From contig OAPG01000011.1 in the NCBI GenBank assembly GCA_900208305.1, positions 372,001 through 436,000 on the forward strand: a stretch of 64,000 nucleotides of DNA. The letters are read 5' to 3'. The stretch comes from Melanopsichium pennsylvanicum (Eukaryota; Basidiomycota; Ustilaginomycetes; Ustilaginales). Position numbers and translations under genes: made by a program. The notes under the pieces were generated by a model. The model ran no database searches. It saw only the letters and a program-made list of their open reading frames with translations, and was not told the DNA's origin. Positions within the stretch are counted from its first letter, which is position 1. Every line of letters begins with the position of its first letter. Below, one piece after another: positions 40,214-52,300 of this stretch.

Positions 40214-42094
40214 ATGGCGGTCTCGTCCAAGCGCCGTGCGGCTTCGTCATCGGCTGCGAGCGACTTGTCTCCTTCACCGTCCGCGCCACCTAGGCCTGCG
40301 AAGAAGGCCGGCCGCCCTGCAGTATCAACCTTGTCATCCAATTTTCCCAGAATTTTCGACCATTCTCCAAAAACAACTTCAAACATGCCGGCATCAGTAT
40401 TACCAGCTCGAACTCACACACCATCCTACCACAGACCACTTCTTTTAGAACAGCCGGACAGCATCGCGTCCCTCTTGACTTGGTTCGATGGCGTTTCTTC
40501 CAAACGAGATATGCCATGGAGAGCCTCATTTGTCGACCCTTCTGATAGCGCTTCTCTCGCTGAGCTGCGAGAAGTCTACAAGAAAAGAGCATACCAAGTA
40601 TGGATATCGGAAATCATGCTGCAACAGACGCGGGTCGAGACGGTCAAGTCGTACTGGGTTAAGTGGATGACAAAGTGGCCGACAATCGAGGATCTTGCCT
40701 TCGCATCCGAAGAAGACGTCCTCGCTGCATGGAGAGGCCTAGGCTACTACAGTCGTGCTACTCGTATTCATACGGCAGCCAAAAAAGTTGTCAACGATCC
40801 AACCATGAACGGGCTTCTGCCGGATACACCCACCGAGCTCGAGACAAATGTACCAGGTGTGGGACCCTACACTGCCGGTGCAATCTCTTCAATCGTGTTT
40901 GGAAAGCCAGTGCCGATCCTCGACGGGAACGTAGCGAGAGTGCTCTCGAGGCAGCTTGCGTTGTATGCAAATCCAAAAGCCAAGCTCACCACGGATCTTA
41001 TGTGGGCCGCGGCAGATGTGCTGGTAAAGAAGGCGTACGAAGTAGGTGGCGAGAAGGGGACGGTGCCTGGCGAATGGAATCAGGGATTAATGGAATTGGG
41101 CAGCACTCTGTGTACCCCTCTCAAGCCTAAATGTGAGGAGTGCCCTATACAACAAAGCTGCAGAGCGTATCAAGAAGCCGATGCAGACACAGCGAACGGC
41201 ATGGGGAAGCAGGGTGCTGCGGTAGCAGACCTCGAAGACTTGTGCACCTTGTGCGAACCATTCCCGTTCGAAGAGGCAGCACAAGATGTAAGCAAGCATG
41301 TTGAAGAGGAAGAATGGACAAAGCAGAAAGGACTCAAGAGACTCCGCCAGGCAACGCTTCCTTTCGGCTTTCCGGCGCCTGTATCCAAGACAAAGCCGAA
41401 GATGGAGCAAGCTCAAGGCAAGCTGACTATGTCGATAGAAAGACACGTTTGCAAGTATCCAATGAAGGTAGAGAAGAAAAAGATCAGGCAGGAAGAATGT
41501 CTAGTCTGCATAGTCGCCAATGATGAGAGCAGATACTTGCTGGAGCAGCGTCCATCGACAGGTTTGCTAGCGAGCATGTGGCAGTTCCCTTCGCTCACAA
41601 CCTCGACCACTGCTGCTGGACCCTCGTCCGAAGAAAGCGTCAAGCTGTTCCCTTGCACACCGTTACCCAAGCTCATCGACTCGTTCGTCGCTTCACTGCT
41701 GGAAACAAAAGCGAAGACGAGCAAAAAGGAGTGGGTGGGCAGTATCACGCATATTTTTTCCCATCTCCATTTAACGATGCATGTCTACAAGGTAGCATTG
41801 CCCACTCGCGCCGAAGCGGTTAACGGCACGATCCAAAACGTCCAGGACGGACCCAGCAAGCTCGGCAAGACGGTAAAGACAGAACAAGTGGCGGAGAAGA
41901 ACAAGAACTTTGGAAGCAAGCTTGGTGACGCAGCACTGAGAAGATGGGCGGATGCGGACGAGGTCGAGGCAGAAACGATGGGGACTGGGATGCGAAATTG
42001 CTGGGTGGCGTTGCAGATGCGCGAGAAGCAGCTTGATGCATCGAGCAAATCAACCAAAACCGCAGGGACCAAGAGAAAGACATCCAAATCGTAG
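40214..42094 (+). CDS. MUTYH: A/G-specific adenine DNA glycosylase (MutY)
   Basis: A 626-residue base-excision repair enzyme that removes adenine paired with 8-oxoguanine. The sequence shows SEIMLQQTRVETVKSYWVKW with the catalytic Glu, AWRGLGYYSRATRIHTAA, the helix-hairpin-helix VPGVGPYTAGAISSIVFGK, and PILDGNVARVLSR with the catalytic Asp. The iron-sulfur loop is C-x6-C-x2-C-x5-C (CTPLKPKCEECPIQQSC). The C-terminal half contains the NUDIX-like 8-oxoG recognition domain (YLLEQRPSTGLLASMWQFPS; HIFSHLHLTMHVYKV). I chose the ATG at 40214 (MAVSSKRRAASS) because the 165 upstream codons lack homology and overlap the previous gene. The N-terminal 60 residues are basic and Ser/Ala/Pro-rich. It is intronless. 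Confidence 0.93.
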   Translation: MAVSSKRRAASSSAASDLSPSPSAPPRPAKKAGRPAVSTLSSNFPRIFDHSPKTTSNMPASVLPARTHTPSYHRPLLLEQPDSIASLLTWFDGVSSKRDMPWRASFVDPSDSASLAELREVYKKRAYQVWISEIMLQQTRVETVKSYWVKWMTKWPTIEDLAFASEEDVLAAWRGLGYYSRATRIHTAAKKVVNDPTMNGLLPDTPTELETNVPGVGPYTAGAISSIVFGKPVPILDGNVARVLSRQLALYANPKAKLTTDLMWAAADVLVKKAYEVGGEKGTVPGEWNQGLMELGSTLCTPLKPKCEECPIQQSCRAYQEADADTANGMGKQGAAVADLEDLCTLCEPFPFEEAAQDVSKHVEEEEWTKQKGLKRLRQATLPFGFPAPVSKTKPKMEQAQGKLTMSIERHVCKYPMKVEKKKIRQEECLVCIVANDESRYLLEQRPSTGLLASMWQFPSLTTSTTAAGPSSEESVKLFPCTPLPKLIDSFVASLLETKAKTSKKEWVGSITHIFSHLHLTMHVYKVALPTRAEAVNGTIQNVQDGPSKLGKTVKTEQVAEKNKNFGSKLGDAALRRWADADEVEAETMGTGMRNCWVALQMREKQLDASSKSTKTAGTKRKTSKS

Positions 42095-42326
42095 ATCTCA
42101 CCTTCTCACCTACCCTTGACCTTGGTCTTGCATGTTGCCACGAATTGCTCTCCCTCTCTCTCTCTCTCAAGACACGCTGCCACTGCCATGAATTCGCTCC
42201 GTAACGATGTCAGAGTGGGTGTCGCAAGATGAATGCTGCATAATAGTACATGATTGAGGGGGCATCAGAGAGCCTGTTGTAGATTTTTGGGGGGATGGTT
42301 TCCGAGGAGTGCGCCAATCATGTTAT
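42095..42326. other. MutY / mL57 convergent spacer
   Basis: Short 3'-3' spacer with a (TC)n run at about 42151-42169. Nothing else is seen. Confidence 0.5.
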
Positions 42327-43163
42327 CTAGACAGATGGCGAAGCGATGCCCTGCTTGAGCTCTTCCGGTACTGGTGATGGAAACCCGTCCTGTAGCAAGG
42401 ATGGCAAGATATGATTGTGGAAGAACTTGGATGCCTCAGCTGCGCCTTTCTGGTGGTAAATCGCACCTACCAATGCCTCCACTGTGACCCCCCTCACCTT
42501 GAACAGGCCGGTCTCCCTGGGACCCGATTGTCCATCACTCACTGCTGGTGTCCATCGCATGACTTTTTCAAGTTCGAGCTCCCTACCAATCTTGTCTCCG
42601 AGCCTATGTGTAGACAAGATCGAGTCGACACCGCTAGGGGATTCGAGCAGACGGCTGACGTAATTGTGTGCTGCACTGCCTTTGGGCATACTTTGCAAGC
42701 GCGAGTGTAGCAATAGCGTGGTGAAAAGCTTAAGAGATCTGCGGCCAACGAATGCAAGTCGGCGGTTGTGACCTTCGCGAGCGTTGAGGTACGATTCGTG
42801 TGTGACAGCTCGAAGCGCAAGCTCCGCATTCGAACCGAAAAGATCCGAAGATGTGGAGGAGAAAAGCGCAGATGAAAAGTGTGAGAGGATGCTGTCGCCA
42901 GTGACGTTGAAGCCGAGAGCTTGAGACGAGCGGTACTGTACACCTCGAGCGGAGATAGATGATGGTGATGCTGCGGAAGTGGAAGAGGCAGCAGTGCTGG
43001 ATGCGGCGGAAGCGAATTGGCGGGATTGCGAAGGCCACGCTGACGACGAAGCAGTCACAGTGGAAGCCGCTACCAGACGGCTCGAAGAAGTTTCATGAGC
43101 GATACTGTTGCGAATGCTGTGAGCAAGCTGACACAGCGGCACATTCACACGTCGAGCTGCCAT
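42327..43163 (-). CDS. MRPL15: Mitochondrial ribosomal protein mL57 (RNase III-like)
   Basis: A 278-residue protein with an Arg/Ser/Ala-rich, acid-poor N-terminus (MAARRVNVPLCQLAHSIRNS) typical of a mitochondrial presequence. The core is an RNase III-type fold: LALRAVTHESYLNAREGHNR, then RLAFVGRRSLKLFTTLLLHS and VEALVGAIYHQKGAAEASKF. The standard ERLEFLGD catalytic signature is replaced (RLAFVGRRS), so key acidic residues are missing. This fits the structural, non-catalytic RNase III homologue of the fungal mitochondrial large subunit (yeast MRPL15/mL57). The longer frame from 43361 adds 66 codons that look like leader. Confidence 0.85.
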   Translation of the reverse strand: MAARRVNVPLCQLAHSIRNSIAHETSSSRLVAASTVTASSSAWPSQSRQFASAASSTAASSTSAASPSSISARGVQYRSSQALGFNVTGDSILSHFSSALFSSTSSDLFGSNAELALRAVTHESYLNAREGHNRRLAFVGRRSLKLFTTLLLHSRLQSMPKGSAAHNYVSRLLESPSGVDSILSTHRLGDKIGRELELEKVMRWTPAVSDGQSGPRETGLFKVRGVTVEALVGAIYHQKGAAEASKFFHNHILPSLLQDGFPSPVPEELKQGIASPSV

Positions 43164-44113
43164 GTTACTAAGTGAAGAAAAGGTGAGTTGGACGATGCAG
43201 ATGCTGATGAACGAACGTAGAGGAGATAGCCGGGTTTCGAGGCGAACTGCGTCCTTGTAGCCGGGCCGCTGGTATGCGGAGTGCAGCGAAAGCGCTCGAT
43301 TATGCCAGGTAGGAGGTGGTGTAGGAGGTAAAGGTATGGACGAGTAGCGGAGATGGTGCAAGATGATTGAGTAAAGAAGAGCGTATAAAGGTCATCTAGA
43401 TTATTCGACATTGATGCTTTGATTTTTTTGCTCTCCTTCGCTCAAGGTTGAAGAGGCACTTTTTGCCTTTCTTCTGATTGCAACTCGGGTCCGATTCAAT
43501 TTTGGATTCGAATTGGCTTAGCCACGAGACCTGAGCCAATCCTTCTTTAGGTCAAATTCGTACGGAAGAAATTTCCAAAACAAAATTACACAAAACAAAA
43601 TACTCTCGCCTACAAATTTACAATAATTTACTCAAAATTTACTCTACACTGGCAGAAAGGGGGAAAAAAAAAACTTAATTGGTGAAAGCGGGCGCCAATT
43701 ATCACACACACCTCTCAGTGTACAGAAAAGTACAGTACAATAACGCGCATAATTTTGTTCCCTCACTTTGACTTGGGTTGTCTGAGGCGCGCTTGTTTGC
43801 ACTGTTCAAAAACCCAAATCCCTCAAATGACAGACACAGACAGCCTCTGACAAGTCAAATCAGCAGCGGCAACCAAAGTCTACTGAGCCCTTTGAAGCGA
43901 TCAAGACTGAATGGCTCAGTCGTTTTCATCGTCTTCACCATCTGAACCATACACGCATCACGGTGTTTATCGAGACTCTATTTCCGAGGATCCAACGTCT
44001 TTGCTTCTCGCGCTACCATCAGTAAAGCATTGACGCAGCATCGCAACATCGACCGACAACAACCGCACTTCATCCTTTTCAATCAATCATTACACACTCA
44101 TTTAACGCTCGCC
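43164..44113. other. mL57 / eIF3g divergent intergenic region
   Basis: About 950 bp, AT-rich in the middle (repeated AAAATTAC/ACAAAATA around 43577-43670). It carries another GTACAG cluster at about 43718-43740. No gene is recognised. Confidence 0.5.
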
Positions 44114-45132
44114 ATGGCTCCTGTTGCCGCACCTTCCACTAGCCAACCTGCAGTAAGCAAGCCCATGAACTGGGCCGATGAGTTCGATGAGGACGTTCCC
44201 GGTAACGTTCCCCGTATTGAAGAGCGAGACGAGGGAAACGGAGTCAAGGTCGTCATTGAATACCGTACCAACCCAGATGGCAAAAAGATCAAGGTACGTC
44301 CGAAACCTCGAATTTGCAGCAACAGTCTCATGTGACATCCGCTTACCCTTGCACTATTGACTTCTTATATCACAATTCCAAACAGATCACCCGAAGGGTC
44401 AAGAGGACTCTCGTAAAGACCAAGGTCAACCACGAGGTCGCAGAACGCAAAACCTGGACCAAGTTCGGTCAGGAGAAGGGCAAAGCCCCCGGCCCTCACT
44501 CCGCCACCACCACCATTGGCGAAAATGTCGTCCTCAAGATGTCTGCCGGTAACAAGACCGCTGAGCCCGAAGTCGATGACGTGGACAAGATGCGACAGCA
44601 GCTCGCCAACAAGCGTATCGTCTGCCGACTCTGTAAGGGAGACCACTTCACAACAAAATGTCCCTACAAAGACACTCTTGAAGCCATTCCCGGAGCTGGC
44701 GCAGACACTCCTGAGGCTGGCGACGGCTCCATGACCCCCCTCGCTACTATGGACCCCACTAACCCCGCCGTAACCGCAAGCGCAGGCGGTAAGTACGTTC
44801 CACCCGGCATGCGTGGCAGCGCCAAGGGTCCTGGAGAGAAGATGGGCGGTCTTGGTGGCATGTCCAGAGACGACCTTCCCACTCTCCGCGTTACCAACCT
44901 CAGCGAAGATGCTGACGACGACGACCTCAGAGATCTGTTCGGCCGATTCGGTCGTGTGGTGCGTGTCTACGTCGGTCGCGATCGTGAGACCGGTATTTGC
45001 AAAGGGTACGCCTTCGTCAGCTTCGAAAACAGGGAGGATGCCGACCGAGCAAGGCAAAAGGTCGATGGCAGGGGGTACGACAACCTCATTCTCAGCTGTC
45101 AGTGGTCACTCCCTCGTGGCGAGCGCCCTTGA
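44114..45132 (+). CDS. TIF35: Translation initiation factor eIF3 subunit g
   Basis: Exon 1 is 44114-44293 (60 codons) and exon 2 is 44386-45132; the 92-bp intron has a GTACGT donor and AACAG acceptor, phase 0, giving 308 residues. Exon 1 carries NWADEFDEDVPGNVPRIEER and VVIEYRTNPDGKKIK, joined to ITRRVKRTLVKTKVNHEVAE, all typical of eIF3g. A zinc-knuckle-like CRLCKGDHFTTKCPY follows. The C-terminal RRM has RNP2 LRVTNLS and RNP1 KGYAFVSF. Within eIF3, subunit g binds eIF3i and contributes to scanning. The ATG context is GCCATGG. Confidence 0.95.
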
Positions 45133-45461
45133 TCGTCTTTGTGCCCTTCGGCCTCCACTGCTTTGCCCACAAAAAGAGGCATCTCCAGCTTTGCAACACG
45201 CCAACAAGGGCATGTACCGGGCTGAGCCTCGTTTCGTTCCCTCTTGTACATTTAGCTTCATGTCGCTGCTCAGCAACCCTAGCTTGTCTGCCTTCCCTGT
45301 TCGACTTTGTTTGATGCTTGGGAGAGATTTGCAAGCGCTTTACGCACACACAGACAGGTTCGAACAAACCGGGATATCAGATTGAAAGAAACATGAAACA
45401 GAACAGCTAAAAGTGCGTCAACATGGTGTAGTGGACGGACAGAGAGTCTCAAACTGCGTTT
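45133..45461. other. eIF3g / V-ATPase E convergent spacer
   Basis: About 330 bp between stop codons. No supported feature. Confidence 0.45.
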
Positions 45462-46559
45462 CTAAGTGTTGAACCTGTCAAGAGTGAATTGGGACGACAA
45501 CGAGGTCAGTCTGATGTGCGGGAAAGACCTACTCATGATTGGAGTTGGGTGCGGAAACTTAAGTGGTTGTGTACTTACTTTCGGTTCTGGTTGGGTCCGA
45601 ACAAGTCGAGTCGGATCTCGGGAAGCATGCGGTCTTCAAGCAGACGCAGACGCTCGTCCAGTGTGTTGTTGATGGTAATTTTTCCGCCGTGACCTGAGAG
45701 CGCAACGCCGCCGGCGCAGTCCTTGTCGAGACCTTCCTGAACAGTGACGCTGGTCTCCTTGCCAGACTTCTCGCGGAAGTCCTTTTCGGCCTGTTTGGCG
45801 GCCTCCTGTGCGAGCTGAACGTCGCTCGATTTGACAGTGACGGTGACTTTGGACTCCATCAACTGCAACAAGCCCTATAGACCGGTAAAATGACGTCAAG
45901 CCGTGTTGCGTAAAAGAGTACAAGTATCAGCGAGAGATCAAGCAAGAATCGCGTTTGCTCATAATAAGGGAGTGTGTAGAAACTTGCCTGAAGGATGAGG
46001 TGGCTGAGGAGCTTTTTGTACTTTTCTTGATCTTTGGCGATGCCATTGAGCTTGTCTCGAGCAACGTCAAAGAGCGACTGGAGGTGTTGTTCGCGGGTCT
46101 GGAGGATTTTCAATCGCGATTTGTTTGTCTGATTGGACTGGGCACTGTGGAATCGAGAGGAAGGATAGGCCAAACATTCAGCGAATGTTATCCTGCGAGA
46201 TAGCAGTGCTTGGACTGTGGTTTGATGTGAGGAAGCAACTTACATCTTTTGGGCAACCTCTGCCTGTTTGATCTTCTTTTCATACTGCGAGTCAATATTG
46301 ATGGCTTCCTGACGGACGATCTTGGCTTTTTCGATGGCGAATTCTTCGTCTGCCTTGATCTGAATCTCGCGAGCCTTTTCGACTGCCTCTTGTTTGATGA
46401 AGGCCACCTGTTATCACAGCAAAAATGAGTCAAGGTGAGCGACTTGTGGTTTATGTCACAGATTTCCATGTATTTTGTTGCGGTGTGGTGAGGCGGGTCA
46501 CTTACCATCTTCTTCATCTCGGAGAGAACCTCGTCATCGTTCATTGGACGGCTCGACAT
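45462..46559 (-). CDS. VMA4: V-type ATPase subunit E, five exons
   Basis: Exons on the minus strand: 46506-46559, 46244-46407, 45988-46144, 45579-45874 and 45462-45474, total 684 nt and 227 residues, the usual size. It opens MSSRPMNDDEVLSEMKKM, and coiled-coil helices follow (IQIKADEEFAIEKAKIVRQE, KILQTREQHLQSLFDVARDK, LSHLILQGLLQLMESKVTVT). The C-terminus has LEDRMLPEIRLDLFGPNQNR. Two features are unusual: intron 3 begins with GC (CTTCAG|GCAAGT), and the last exon is only 13 nt, adding FNT and the stop after NRK. Unspliced reading would end at NRK with TAA inside the GTAAGT donor. Subunit E is a peripheral stalk of the vacuolar proton pump, paired with subunit G. Confidence 0.92.
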
Positions 46560-47410
46560 GACGAGTTTGTTTTTATGTTAGGATTAGGAGCGTTGGTGCT
46601 AGTGCAAGCTGATTTGCTGGTGTTGTATGTGGTGTTGTGCTTGAGATAGCCTGTGGTACTGAGGTGCTGACTGCTGCATGCAACGCTGACAATGTAGGTA
46701 AGAGCCCAAGTGGATAAGATCATGGAAAGTTGATTATGAGTAGCGCTGAGCTGCCCTAACTTTGTCTTAGGGGATCGCAGTGTGAAGCCAACTGCAATTG
46801 TAGTATACTATATTGTGCACGCGCCAAGATGATCCGAATCTTTGACAATTCAAATAGTTATTCAAGGCACAGTAGTTGGTGCTCGCTTGTTGAGCTCTGC
46901 ACACACAGCAAACACGACCTAACAATTTTCAACTCCAATTTTTCTTTAATGCATCGATCGGAGCCGAAATGTGCAAGCCGAAATGTGTAAGTGGAGCAGA
47001 GGATAGAAAGAAAGTCGCCTTTGTGCTAAATTTACTGTACTGACTGTACTTCATATTGTAGTACGCGTTAGCCGCCATGAATAAACACGTTCAGCTTCTT
47101 GTTGACCCAAAATAATCAACAAATCATACACTGAACTCCATTCACTTTGTACATCAGCGTCAACAATACCTGCATCTTTCTAACCATTATCCAATTGCGA
47201 CCTTCTGCACTCTCTCTTCCTCGGTGCTTTCTTCTGAACCCACATACCTGCAGTCGTGCAATCGTCAGTCATCGTTTGTAATTCAACGCTCACCATACCT
47301 ACCTTGTCCGCACCCGCGCACTCGCAGCCCAGTGTCACAAAACGCTTGCCCTGCAAGCCCATCGCACCATTTGCTTGCAATCGAGCTGCCACTTCCCTCA
47401 CTCCGCAGGC
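46560..47410. other. VMA4 / Ran-binding gene divergent region
   Basis: About 850 bp of shared upstream DNA. It has a TAGTATACTA palindrome near 46805 and TACTGTAC copies around 47034-47064. No gene is recognised. Confidence 0.45.
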
Positions 47411-48984
47411 ATGTCACACACCAAATCAGATGGCGAGCACACAGCAAAAGTAGAAGCTGAGCAGCCTCGTAATCCACAAGCCGCTTCGTCGCCCAACCAC
47501 GAATCATCCTCATCGCACCCGTCATCTCCTGCCTCTGCTTCACGCGAGGTCACCATCGAGACAACCTCTCAAACTACCGATGATCCTACTTCCAGACGCA
47601 AACGAGAGCGCGAGGGTAGTCTGGAACCATCTCAATTCATACCCTCCCGCGCCGCTGACGCAATTCCAGCAAAGAAGAATCGTGTCGAAGACTCATTGCA
47701 AGAGGAGGAAGACGATGCCGACAACCATACGGACCACCATGCACTTGAAACCGAAAAGGTGGGTCACATCCGCAAGAAAGTCGATGAGTTGAGCACAAAA
47801 GAGCTCCAAAGTGCATCATCAACCGCACCCATTGCATCCGCAATCCAGACCAACCAACAGGCAGCCGCAGACGAGGTCCCCGAGACTCATCCTTCAACAC
47901 CCAACACCACGAACGAGTCGTACGAAGCTCCACAGTCAAATGCAGCCGAACAAGCACCAAAAACCGTCCACGATCCTCCCGCTCGCACACAACCAACCTT
48001 TTCCTCCTTTAGCTCAAAGTCCTCTCCGTTTAGCTCTGTACCTTCCTCATCCGGATCTTCCGCCAGCGCAACCAAGAGCAGCTTCTCAGCTTTCGCCGCT
48101 AAAAGCTCGTCACCTGTGGTTGGTTCAGGCATCAAGCCCAGCAGCCTCGGCTCCTCTATCGGCGGACACAAAGCTAAAAATGGGTCTGCCTCTCCTGTCG
48201 CCTCTTCGAGCTCGGCGACCGCTACCTCAAAACCAATCGTCAAAGGTTCGTCTTTCGGCTTCGGCGCCTTTGCCGGTGCCAGCCCGCTTTCCCAGCCAAA
48301 AGCCGACTCTTCCGCTGCATCTGAAAAGGAATCTGACAAGCCAGAACCAAACCCAGCAAAAGCCACCTTCGAGCAAAAACTCCTCAATGAGGACAAGGAC
48401 ACTTCTGCTGCTTCCGAGATCACCTTCAAACCTTTGTTCGGAGCAACCGAGGCCGAAGGTAAGTTTTTCCGAATCGATTCCTTCTCAGAATTCAACGACT
48501 TTTCAGCTTACACACCGCCTTTCTGATTCTAACAGCAAAAACTGGCGAAGAGGACGAAGAAAGCATCCACAGCATCCGCGCAAAGCTCTACACGATGGCT
48601 GAAGACCAGTCCTGGAAAGAGCGAGGTACCGGTACACTACGTGTCAATGTTCCCAAACAGTCTTTGGACAAGCGCACTGCACGTCTTGTCATGCGAGCCG
48701 ATGGTGTCTTGAGAGTCATCTTGAATGTCTCGCTTTTCAAGGGAATGAAGTGCGAGCTTCAGGAAAAATTTGTCCGCATCATTGCCTTCGAAGAAGCAAA
48801 GCCTGTTCATTACGCTATCAAGGTACGTCACACCAACCTTCATCATCTTTTGAGCAGAGTCAGCTGATAAGTGTACCGTCCGACTTCATCCGCCTCACAG
48901 CTGAGCAACCCAAACAATGCAGCCGCACTCATGGACGTCCTCGATGACTTTGTCCTCTCTGCAGACGACTCTTCAAAAGCGTAA
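47411..48984 (+). CDS. YRB2: Ran-binding protein, Yrb2/RanBP3-like, three exons
   Basis: Exons are 47411-48458, 48536-48822 and 48901-48984, 1419 nt in total and 472 residues. The introns are 77 and 78 bp, with GTAAGT and GTACGT donors. The N-terminal 330 residues are acidic and Ser/Thr-rich, with a KRERE basic patch and a few FG dipeptides (SSFGFGAFAG). The RanBD1 domain follows: TGEEDEESIHSIRAKLYTMA, then WKERGTGTLRVNVPKQ, RLVMRADGVLRVILNVSLF and, across intron 2, HYAIKLSNPNNAAALMDVLD. Yrb2-type proteins bind RanGTP and assist Crm1 export from the nucleus; Nup2 is the main alternative but is usually longer and richer in FG. Confidence 0.85.
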
Positions 48985-49330
48985 TTTAGCATGGTTGTGC
49001 CACCCACTACAGAGCATACCGAATAATATTCCAGTCACTGGCAATTCACCCATCTCATGCACCACGTCGTGAATTCTACGGTCTTTCCATCGCCGTTCCT
49101 GTGGACGAGGCGTGTTCAACCGGACTTCTGTGACCTTTGTTCACCCGTCATGAATCAAAAAGCATGTTTTGGGATTGGCACGCTACCACAGTTCAAGCTG
49201 AATCAACGTTCTTCTGTCCTAACAGCAGTCAAACGAATAATTACGTCACAATCGAGTCTTTATAATTCTATACAATGTTTCGACGTGGGTGTTGCAATCG
49301 TCGAGACTGGAGAGCAACTCCGTGACGCGT
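48985..49330. other. Ran-binding gene / GDB1 convergent spacer
   Basis: About 345 bp between stop codons. Nothing is recognised. Confidence 0.45.
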
Positions 49331-52300
49331 CTATTTGGCCATCTCCTCGAGAGTATCGAGAAGCGCGGCGGCACTCCACGCCTGGGTAGCACATGAGTCG
49401 GGGCAGTGTGCACCGCCGGCGTTGGTGAGCTCAGGAAGACCGGCCCAGGGCGAGGCGCGAATGTGCTTCCGCTGCTCAAGCATCAGTGTGTTGATGCGGT
49501 GGTTGAGAACAGAGCGGTGAACGCCCACCTTGGCACCAAAGATAGCAACCGCACGCAGGTAATATCCGCGGAGCCAGAGCCATTCGGGTCCGTTATGGTA
49601 ATTCCAACCGCACGAAGTCGAAGGGTCGTCGGTCTCGCGCTGGTCGTAGTTGGGTCGGTAGTTCCAGTCGGAGGGGTCCAGCGTCTTCATTCCCAGCGGC
49701 CCGACCAGGACCTCGCGAGCCTTGTTGAGAGCATTGCATGCGTGCTCAGGCTTGAAAAGCTCAGGTGCGACGCACATGGCGATTGGGAAGTTCGAGCGGA
49801 ACTGGTAATCTGCCCATTCGCGACCTTTCGAGGAACCGTATACGTCCTTGTAGATTCCACGGCGGTTGACTAACTTGGCGTCCAGATCGTACGAGCTGTC
49901 GTCGCTGGCATCCAAAGGAATGTAGTAGGCGCGCTCAAACGATTTCTGCAGTAGGTCGGCCCACTGTTGGTAAGTGACGAGCGTCTTCTCGCCATTGATA
50001 GTGGCTTCGACTCCTTTGCCCTCCTTCCAGACACCTTTCTTCTCGAGGCTTGCTACCCAGGTCAAGGTGCTCTTAAGCAGAGCTGTGATTTCGATGGCGG
50101 CACCGTTTCGCGGCGAGCCGGGAAGGCCTTTGTTGCCGGCTTTGGCGGAGGAGCCATTCTTGTCCTGCCAGGTTCCGCAATTGTGCTCGTTACCACCAAA
50201 GATGATACCGGTCTCCCAGTCCACGTCGACGTCGATGTTGAACCCTTCTGGGTGCATGTCTTGGTCGATCGCCGGGCCGGCGTTGTACTCGCGGAAGTGG
50301 ATGCCAGATGCGTGACGCTGCAGAATTTCCTGGATGAGCTCGGCAACGGTGCTCTCGTGGGCGAAGGCCTTCGGATCGTCCCAAGGGACCCACTCATCGT
50401 CAAGTGGGAAGCGTCTCGCCACTTTTTCGCTCAGGATAGCTTCACCATTCGGCACCATCTTGGTGTAGTCCTGCACGTTCTGTGCGAAAAACCACGGGCC
50501 ATCTCGGCAATTGTATCGCGGCGTCTTACCCGAGTCCAGCAAGTTCGGGATCATGCCATGCTTGAGCGTGGAGCCGAAGCCCAGGATGTGTTCTCTTGCG
50601 GCATCGTACATTCCGGTGACGAGATAGAGACCGCGAAGTGAGATGAAGACGTCTCGACCCCAAAGTCTTGCCCATCCAGCAGCAAAGAAGGGCAAACCGG
50701 CAGCCATGGACGCTACCTGCTTGTCAGGCCAGAGCGAGGCGGATTTGACGACGCCGTTCATCTGCACCGAGCAGAGAGCCAGTGCTTTGATGAAGTCATG
50801 ACCGTTCTTGACGATTGGGGCCATGCGGGACAGTGCCTTGCGAACAGCAGCGTCATAGGCCGCTTTGATGACCAACGCAAAGTACTTGGGTCGCATGAAA
50901 TTGGGAGCCGTATTCTTGATCAGGTCAAAGCGCTCAGAGAGCCACTGGGCGGGCTCGGCAAGTCGGGGCAGCACGTTGATTTGCTTGAGCAGCCTTTGGT
51001 GGACGTAGTCGAGAGTCCAAGTACCGTCGCGGAGGTGGCCACACAGAGGGTGGCCAAGATCGTTGGACTGGATGATGGGTCGCAGAACAGACATCCAGCC
51101 TTCCAGGCCGCAGTATACAAGCGGTGGGCAGCCAGGGATGGTGTACACCCCATCGTTTCCTTCGGTGACATCCTTCTCCTCGCCGTCAGCGCGGTAGAGA
51201 AAAGCGTTGAGGTCGACAAGATCGAGGTTCTTCATTGCTTCGTCCGCACCAGACAGACAGCGGGAGTCGATGTCGTGGTCGATGTTGTCCATCTCGGTGG
51301 CGAAGAGCATCACACTGCCAGGAGGGAAGAAGTCAGGAACCACAATCTCAGAGCAGCACAGGCGACCATCTTGCTCGGTGGTGCGGATCTCGGGCTCAGC
51401 AAGGTCGATGAGTCTCGAGGGCAATCCGTCCAAGTACTTGTCGTCCTGAACAGCACTTTTGCTCGTGACTTCGAGCGATTTGCCGAGAATGTAGGTTACC
51501 TTGGTTCGGTCGAATTTGAAGGGACCGGCATGGCCGCGATCCTTTGAACCCTTGTGGAAAGCTGTGTGTGCGAGGCACACAAATCCGCGATGAGTCTGCG
51601 GATGCACACGGTGCATGACAAGGTAATCGTTCTCCTGATGGATGTGGCCCTCTGAGTATCCCTGGCGTACCATCTCGACGTGCAGGTGGTTGGCTAGGCG
51701 CTTGATGGCACCAATGCCACTATCCTCGGGATTGCGGATGGGTCGGTATAGACGACTCTCCTGCACAACATCGAGCGTCTTGGGGTAGAGGTCATCGAAA
51801 CCCTTGGTACTGCCAATGGCGGACCAGGAGAAGGCAACGAGAGCTCCCATAGTGATGGCATCCTCGGTGGTTCGCTTCATTGAGGGTGTTTCGTTGTCGT
51901 GGGTCACGTCCATGAAGAGAGCGTGCGGGCTAGATCCAGTGAGCTGCTCGACGAGACAATTGGCGTCTTTGAGGCTAGCTTCAGGCAACGTGATCTTGGC
52001 AGCGGTGGTAAGGCAAGCACCGTCCATGGAGCCGATGGGTTTGTTGACGCCAAAGCGGTAGAGCAATCTACTTTCTTCCTTCGGGTCGTGGCCGTTTTCC
52101 ATTTCGCGGATGAGAGAGTTGATACCCAGGCGGCTTACGAAGTGGACGTCCATCTCTGCGCTGCCGGTGAAAAGCTCAGCGCAGACGTAGAGATTAGGAT
52201 TGACTTGCCTGGCAATGTCGAGGAAGTGCTCTCCGACGTGAATAGGTGTGGAGTGGCAGTTGTCGATTCGGAAGGCATCGAAGTTTGAGGCCAGAAGCCT

